Shown piece after piece: positions 5,866-9,343 of a stretch of 9,343 nucleotides of DNA. Positions within the stretch are counted from its first letter, which is position 1; every line of letters starts with the position of its first letter. The notes under the pieces are model-generated. The model was given only the letters and a program-made list of their open reading frames with translations. It was not told where the DNA came from and made no database searches. The stretch comes from JALZAA01 sp035316025 (lineage in GTDB: Bacteria > Actinomycetota > Acidimicrobiia > IMCC26256 > JACDBD01), in NCBI GenBank assembly GCA_035316025.1, contig DATFXL010000139.1, positions 1-9,343 of the forward strand, given 5' to 3'. The position numbers and the translations under genes were made by a program.

Positions 5866-5887
5866 AGTTATTTCACTTCATAAGGTA
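5866..5887. promoter_or_regulatory. Candidate MarR operator in the shared promoter
   Basis: TTAT (5868-5871) and ATAA (5880-5883) form an inverted repeat with 8 bp between. The flanks TAG and GGTA partly extend the symmetry. It lies in a strikingly AT-rich patch and overlaps the MarR -10 and the exporter -35. MarR sites are typically imperfect palindromes of about 16-20 bp, but the arms here are short. Confidence 0.3.
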
Positions 5888-5898
5888 ATCCCCGTCAA
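5870..5898 (-). promoter_or_regulatory. Promoter of the MarR-family gene, leaderless
   Basis: Read on the minus strand, TTGACG (5898-5893) matches five of six -35 positions. A spacer of exactly 17 bp leads to TGAAAT (5875-5870), matching four of six -10 positions. The start point predicted 7 nt later is the first base of the GTG codon at 5863. This is the best sigma-A-type promoter in the window. Confidence 0.65.
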
Positions 5899-5900
5899 AT
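5872..5900 (+). promoter_or_regulatory. Promoter of the MMPL exporter, overlapping the MarR promoter
   Basis: TTCACT (5872-5877) and TCAAAT (5895-5900) each match four of six consensus positions and are 17 bp apart. They predict a start near 5907 and an 80-nt leader. The -35 of each promoter overlaps the -10 of the other, so polymerase cannot occupy both at once. Confidence 0.45.
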
Positions 5901-5973
5901 CGGTTCGATGAGTTCCGGGGCCGAGACCGGTCCGAGCGGGACGTGAGCAGCCCCAGACCGACCACCGAGACGC

Positions 5974-5978
5974 AGAGG
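5974..5978 (+). promoter_or_regulatory. Ribosome binding site of the MMPL exporter
   Basis: AGAGG lies 8 nt before ATG 5987 and supports that start. The gene therefore has a real leader, unlike its divergent neighbour. Confidence 0.6.
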
Positions 5979-5986
5979 TTCCCCCC

Positions 5987-8179
5987 ATGCTGAAGCGCCT
6001 TGCCCGCCTCTGTTACCGCCGCCGCTGGCGCGTGCTCGCGGCATGGATCGGATTTTTGATCGTCGTAAGCGTCGCCAGCAGCGCCGCCGGTGGCGTGTTC
6101 CGGAACGAGTTCTCGCTCTCGGGGTCCGAGAGCAAGCAGGCCCAGCAGTTCCTCGAGAGTCACGGTTTCAACACGCGCGCCGGCTTCAGCGGGCAGATCG
6201 TCTTCGAGGGCCGCGCGGGTGTGACCGACCCGAACGTCCAACGGGCGATGGAAGACCTCTTCGCTCGTGTGCAGCGCTCGGTGCCGCGCGTGCAGGTGGT
6301 GAGCCCCTACGGACCTGAGAACGCGCGACAGATCGCCCGGAACGGTCGGATCGCTTACGCGGAGCTGAACCTGGCGGATCGTCCCGACAGTGAGTTCCGG
6401 GACGCCGCCGACCAGATAAAGGCAGAGGTTGCGAAGGTCCACGCCCCCGGGTTGCATGTCGAGCTCGGCGGGGACCTCTTCAGTGAGCAGACGCTTCCGG
6501 CAAGCGAAGCCATCGGCATTCTGGCCGCCATCATCGTGCTCCTCATCGCCTTCGGGTCCGTCCTGGCCGCCGGGCTGCCGATCATGACGGCGCTGTTCGG
6601 CATCGGAACCGGCGTCGCGCTGGTGCAACTGACCGCCAACGGTCTCACGATGCCTGACTTCACGACCCAGGCCGTCGCGATGATCGGTATCGGCGTCGGG
6701 ATCGACTACGCCCTCCTGATCGTCACGCGCTATCGGCAGGCGCTTCGTGACGGCCACGAGCCCGAGAGCGCCGTCGCGCTCGCCGCGGACACCGCCGGGC
6801 GAGCCGTCGTCTTCGCCGGGACGACCGTGGTGATCGCGGTTCTCGGCATGTTGGTGATCAACGTGCCCGCCGTGCGTGGTCTGGCGGTGGGGATCGCGCT
6901 CGGTGTCCTCATGACGATGCTCGCCGCGACGACTTTGCTCCCAGCCGTCCTCGGTTTCGTCGGACACAACATCGACAGGCTGGGGCTCCCGCACAAGAAG
7001 CGGGCCGAGGGCGAATACCGGGAGTCGTTCTGGCACCGCTGGAGCCGGGTCATCCAACACCGCCCCTGGCCCGGAGCCATCGCGGGGCTGGTCGTCCTCC
7101 TCGTGCTGGCCGCGCCGGTGGTGTCGATGCGGCTCGCTTTCGCGGACGCCGGCAACCTGCCCTCGTCCGACACGACCCGTCGCGCGTACGACATGCTGGT
7201 CGAGGGCTTCGGTCCGGGCTTCAACGGTCCCATGATCCTCGCCGTCGACCTGCCGCGCGGCCAAGCCGACTTCCCGGTCGCGCAGCGACTCGCAGACCAA
7301 GCGCGAACGGCCAAGGACGTCGCCTTCGTGACGCCGCCCCAACCGAACCAGGCCGGCGACGCTGCGATCCTGCAGGTGTTCTCGACCCACTCGCCTCAGG
7401 ACCAGCAGACGGCCGACCTCGTCGACCGCTTGCGTAACGACGTCGTCCCGGCGGCGACGCGCGGCACCGACGTGCAGGTCAAAGTCGGCGGTCTCACGGC
7501 CGGGGCCACCGACTACTCCAACTACACCGCCGAGCGCCTACCGCTGTTCATCGGTCTGGTGCTGCTGCTCTCATTCCTGTTGCTGATGACGGTCTTCCGC
7601 AGCATCCTCGTGCCACTGAAGGCAGTGATCATGAACCTGCTGTCGATCGGCGCTGCCTATGGCGTGATCGTCGCGGTGTTCCAATGGGGATGGTTCAAGG
7701 ACCTCGTCGGGGTGGCAAAGGCCGGTCCCGTCGAGGCGTGGGCGCCGATGATGCTGTTCGCCATCGTGTTCGGCCTGTCGATGGACTACGAGGTCTTCTT
7801 GCTCTCCCGCATCAAGGAGGAGTACGACCGCACGGGCGACAACGCCACGGCCGTTGCGGACGGGCTTGCTGCCACGGCACGCGTGATCACGGCCGCCGCT
7901 GCGATCATGATCTTCGTGTTCAGCGCTTTCGTGCTCGGTGACAACCGGGCGATCAAGCTCTTCGGCTTCGGTCTCGCTGTCGCCGTGTTCCTCGACGCCA
8001 CGATCGTGCGGCTGATCCTCGTGCCCTCGACCATGGAACTTCTGGGCGACGCCAACTGGTGGATCCCCAAGTGGCTGGATCGGATCCTGCCCAGGGTGCG
8101 CGTCGAGCCCGAAGGCGACATCGACGCCGAGCTCCGCCAGCTCGACGAGGAGGAGAGGGAAAAGGTCGGCGCGCCGTAA
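5987..8179 (+). CDS. MMPL-family (RND superfamily) membrane exporter
   Basis: This 730-residue inner-membrane transporter has the duplicated RND layout. TM1 (about 17-35) is followed by an extracytoplasmic domain (36-170), TM2-TM6 (174-323) and TM7 (363-382). The second extracytoplasmic domain (383-515) precedes TM8-TM12 (517-680), and a charged cytoplasmic tail ends in DEEEREKVGAP. Each half has the proton-relay motif of MmpL proteins: GIGVGIDY with Asp240-Tyr241, and FGLSMDY with Asp600-Tyr601. Proton-driven export of a lipophilic compound, lipid or drug is the expected activity. It is shorter than mycobacterial MmpL3 and lacks a long C-terminal domain, so it belongs with the drug-exporter-like actinobacterial members; the substrate cannot be read. 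The start is ATG 5987 with AGAGG 8 nt upstream. Divergence from a MarR gene with shared promoter DNA suggests substrate-induced derepression. No terminator hairpin is evident after the TAA. Confidence 0.95.
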   Translation: MLKRLARLCYRRRWRVLAAWIGFLIVVSVASSAAGGVFRNEFSLSGSESKQAQQFLESHGFNTRAGFSGQIVFEGRAGVTDPNVQRAMEDLFARVQRSVPRVQVVSPYGPENARQIARNGRIAYAELNLADRPDSEFRDAADQIKAEVAKVHAPGLHVELGGDLFSEQTLPASEAIGILAAIIVLLIAFGSVLAAGLPIMTALFGIGTGVALVQLTANGLTMPDFTTQAVAMIGIGVGIDYALLIVTRYRQALRDGHEPESAVALAADTAGRAVVFAGTTVVIAVLGMLVINVPAVRGLAVGIALGVLMTMLAATTLLPAVLGFVGHNIDRLGLPHKKRAEGEYRESFWHRWSRVIQHRPWPGAIAGLVVLLVLAAPVVSMRLAFADAGNLPSSDTTRRAYDMLVEGFGPGFNGPMILAVDLPRGQADFPVAQRLADQARTAKDVAFVTPPQPNQAGDAAILQVFSTHSPQDQQTADLVDRLRNDVVPAATRGTDVQVKVGGLTAGATDYSNYTAERLPLFIGLVLLLSFLLLMTVFRSILVPLKAVIMNLLSIGAAYGVIVAVFQWGWFKDLVGVAKAGPVEAWAPMMLFAIVFGLSMDYEVFLLSRIKEEYDRTGDNATAVADGLAATARVITAAAAIMIFVFSAFVLGDNRAIKLFGFGLAVAVFLDATIVRLILVPSTMELLGDANWWIPKWLDRILPRVRVEPEGDIDAELRQLDEEEREKVGAP

Positions 8180-8289
8180 GTCGCACGGTTCATCGGGCGC
8201 GCGTCCTCGCGGAACGTGTTCACGAAGTGGACGGCGCGGTCGTATTGCTCCGCGGTCGAGCCAGAACAGGGGTCCTCGGGAAGGGAGCG

Positions 8290-8694
8290 ATGATCGACGA
8301 ACCCTCGATGGTTGCGAGAGGCCTGGCCGTGTACCTCGTCTACCAAGATGTGGCGCTGGTGTCCGATTGGCTCGTGCGCGCGCTGAGGTTCGTCGAGCAA
8401 GGCCGATTCGTTGACGCAGGCGGCGTCGTGACGAACGCGGAGCTGGCAGCTGGCGAGACGGTGCTGCTCCTCGAACGAGGCGCGTACTCATCAGAGGACT
8501 ACCCGCGCGGCACGCGCTGGACCGGTGTCTGGGTCGATGACCCGGACGAGTGGTATCGGCAGCTCATCGCGAGGAAGGTCGATGCGAGTCCGCCCGAAGA
8601 TGAACCTTGGGGCGTACGGCTCGTACGGGTGGTCGACCCGGAGGGACACATTTGGGCGCTGATCCGGAGGTCACCGACTCGTGCGTCGCCGTGA
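8290..8694 (+). CDS. VOC-superfamily (glyoxalase/bleomycin-resistance fold) protein
   Basis: This 134-residue protein has one vicinal-oxygen-chelate unit pair. The first beta-alpha module is AVYLVYQDVALVSDWLVRAL (13-32), followed by GETVLLLE (55-62). The second module is WTGVWVDDPDEWYRQLIA (77-94), ending VRVVDPEGHIWALIRR (112-127). The DPEGHxW ending is typical of PhnB/glyoxalase-like members. VOC proteins include lyases, dioxygenases and antibiotic-binding proteins, and no specific activity can be assigned. Metal ligands are not obvious apart from His120 and Glu62. The start is uncertain: ATG 8290 has a purine-rich AAGGGAG only 2 nt upstream, and ATG 8308 would still give a full fold. The 110 bp between the exporter stop and 8290 show no clear promoter. 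Its stop overlaps the next gene by 4 nt, so the two are co-translated. Confidence 0.8.
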   Translation: MIDEPSMVARGLAVYLVYQDVALVSDWLVRALRFVEQGRFVDAGGVVTNAELAAGETVLLLERGAYSSEDYPRGTRWTGVWVDDPDEWYRQLIARKVDASPPEDEPWGVRLVRVVDPEGHIWALIRRSPTRASP

Positions 8695-9343
8695 CTGAGA
8701 TGCCGCCGGTGCCTTCCGGTGCGTGGTTCAATCCGATTGCTGCGCACCTCGGGCGCGCGTACTGGGCTCCTGATACAGGCCGAGTGATGGCGTTCACGAA
8801 GGGCACCGAGCAGGAGGTCGGGTTCCTCGTGGAGGCACTCGACCTCGCGCCCGGCAGCCGTGTGCTCGACGTCGGTTGCGGGCCGGGACGCCATTCGCTC
8901 GCGCTGGCACGTCGCGGCATGGACGTCGTCGGGATCGACCTGTCGGACGACTTCGTCGCGCTCGCCCGTGACGCCGCCGCGGCTGAGGGACTGCCGGTCC
9001 GCTTCGAGGTCGAGGACGTGCGCGAGCTCGCCGTCGAGACGGGGTTCGATGCCGTTGTCTGCCTCTGCCAGGGCGGGTTCGGCCTCCTCGGCGGCCGCGA
9101 CGAGCGTCGGGCGTTCGAGCGGATCGCCGACGCCGTTGCTCCCGGGGGGCGGCTGGCGCTCACCGCCTTCTCGGCTGCATTCGCCGTCCGGTTCCTCGAG
9201 CCCGGCGAGACCTTCGACCCCGCCACCGGGGTCCTGCACGAGCGGTCGACCGTCCGCAACGATGACGGCGTCGAGCAGGTCTTCGACCTCTGGACCACTT
9301 GCTTCACCGCGCGCGAGCTCCAGCTGTTGGCCGGACGCAGCGG
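8691..9343 (+). CDS. Class I SAM-dependent methyltransferase, 3' end beyond the window
   Basis: 217 residues are visible and the frame is open to the window edge. Motif I is VLDVGCGPG at 58-66, the glycine-rich SAM loop after the first strand. VVGIDLS (79-85) supplies the acidic residue (Asp83) expected to bind the ribose. EVEDVREL then FDAVVCLCQGGFGLL mark strands 3 and 4, and VAPGGRLALTAFS marks strand 5, so the Rossmann-like fold is nearly complete. An N-terminal stretch (WFNPIAAHLGRAYW, then FTKGTEQEVGFLVEAL) is probably the substrate cap. The acceptor is unknown. GTG 8691 is the likely start because GTGA overlaps the TGA of the VOC gene, which suggests translational coupling; ATG 8700 is an alternative. 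GGAGG at 8666-8670 is 20 nt away, too far for either start. The CLCQ cysteine pair at strand 4 is unusual. Confidence 0.9.
   Translation, partial: MTEMPPVPSGAWFNPIAAHLGRAYWAPDTGRVMAFTKGTEQEVGFLVEALDLAPGSRVLDVGCGPGRHSLALARRGMDVVGIDLSDDFVALARDAAAAEGLPVRFEVEDVRELAVETGFDAVVCLCQGGFGLLGGRDERRAFERIADAVAPGGRLALTAFSAAFAVRFLEPGETFDPATGVLHERSTVRNDDGVEQVFDLWTTCFTARELQLLAGRS

Noticed and set aside
5873..7390. 505-codon open frame on the minus strand opposite the MMPL exporter
   Set aside because: Its composition is rich in Arg, His, Asp and Gly with no recognisable domain, and it lies antisense to a gene with clear motifs and membrane segments. Such frames are expected where the third codon positions are GC-rich.
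8059..8289. Upstream in-frame extension of the VOC gene
   Set aside because: It would overlap the 3' end of the exporter gene, and the added residues do not resemble a VOC fold.
1..9343. CRISPR array, insertion sequence or prophage
   Set aside because: There are no regularly spaced repeats, transposase-like proteins, terminal inverted repeats with target duplications, or phage genes.

Overview
The window is GC-rich chromosomal DNA with dense coding on both strands, frequent GTG starts and short intergenic gaps. The gene types (an ANTAR response regulator close to polA, an MMPL exporter, a FadE-type acyl-CoA dehydrogenase) and several -10 hexamers sitting exactly where a leaderless mRNA needs them point to an actinobacterium. 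A deep-branching group such as Acidimicrobiia is possible, but the sequence does not fix the genus. I see no insertion sequence, phage gene, CRISPR array, tRNA or rRNA.

Layout. Positions 1-195 hold no convincing gene, but they carry a C-rich tract and a nested set of inverted repeats that could fold as a multi-branched RNA. An acyl-CoA dehydrogenase gene follows on the minus strand (196-1362). A 62-bp divergent promoter region separates it from a plus-strand pair: a small coiled-coil protein (1425-1724) and a PdtaR-like receiver-ANTAR regulator (1750-2331). A 65-residue two-helix membrane protein (2423-2620) and DNA polymerase I (2709-5366) come next, each preceded or followed by a GC-rich hairpin. 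The order ANTAR regulator then polA resembles Mycobacterium tuberculosis, where pdtaR (Rv1626) lies close to polA (Rv1629).

polA ends 2 bp from the end of a convergent MarR-family gene (5369-5863, minus strand). The only candidate terminator for the pair is an 11-bp perfect hairpin built from the last codons of polA. The MarR gene is divergent from an MMPL-family exporter (5987-8179), and the two appear to share one stretch of promoter DNA. This is the classic arrangement of a MarR repressor controlling itself and an efflux pump. Downstream on the plus strand, a VOC-fold (glyoxalase-like) gene (8290-8694) overlaps by 4 nt a class I SAM-dependent methyltransferase gene that runs off the window end (8691-9343).

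Most genes are ordinary housekeeping or accessory types. The points worth a second look are the possible structured RNA at the left edge, the hairpin inside the polA 3' end, the interlocked MarR/MMPL promoters, the repeated leaderless promoter geometry, and the uncharacterised coiled-coil partner of the ANTAR regulator. I found no clear evidence of a wholly new multi-gene system.
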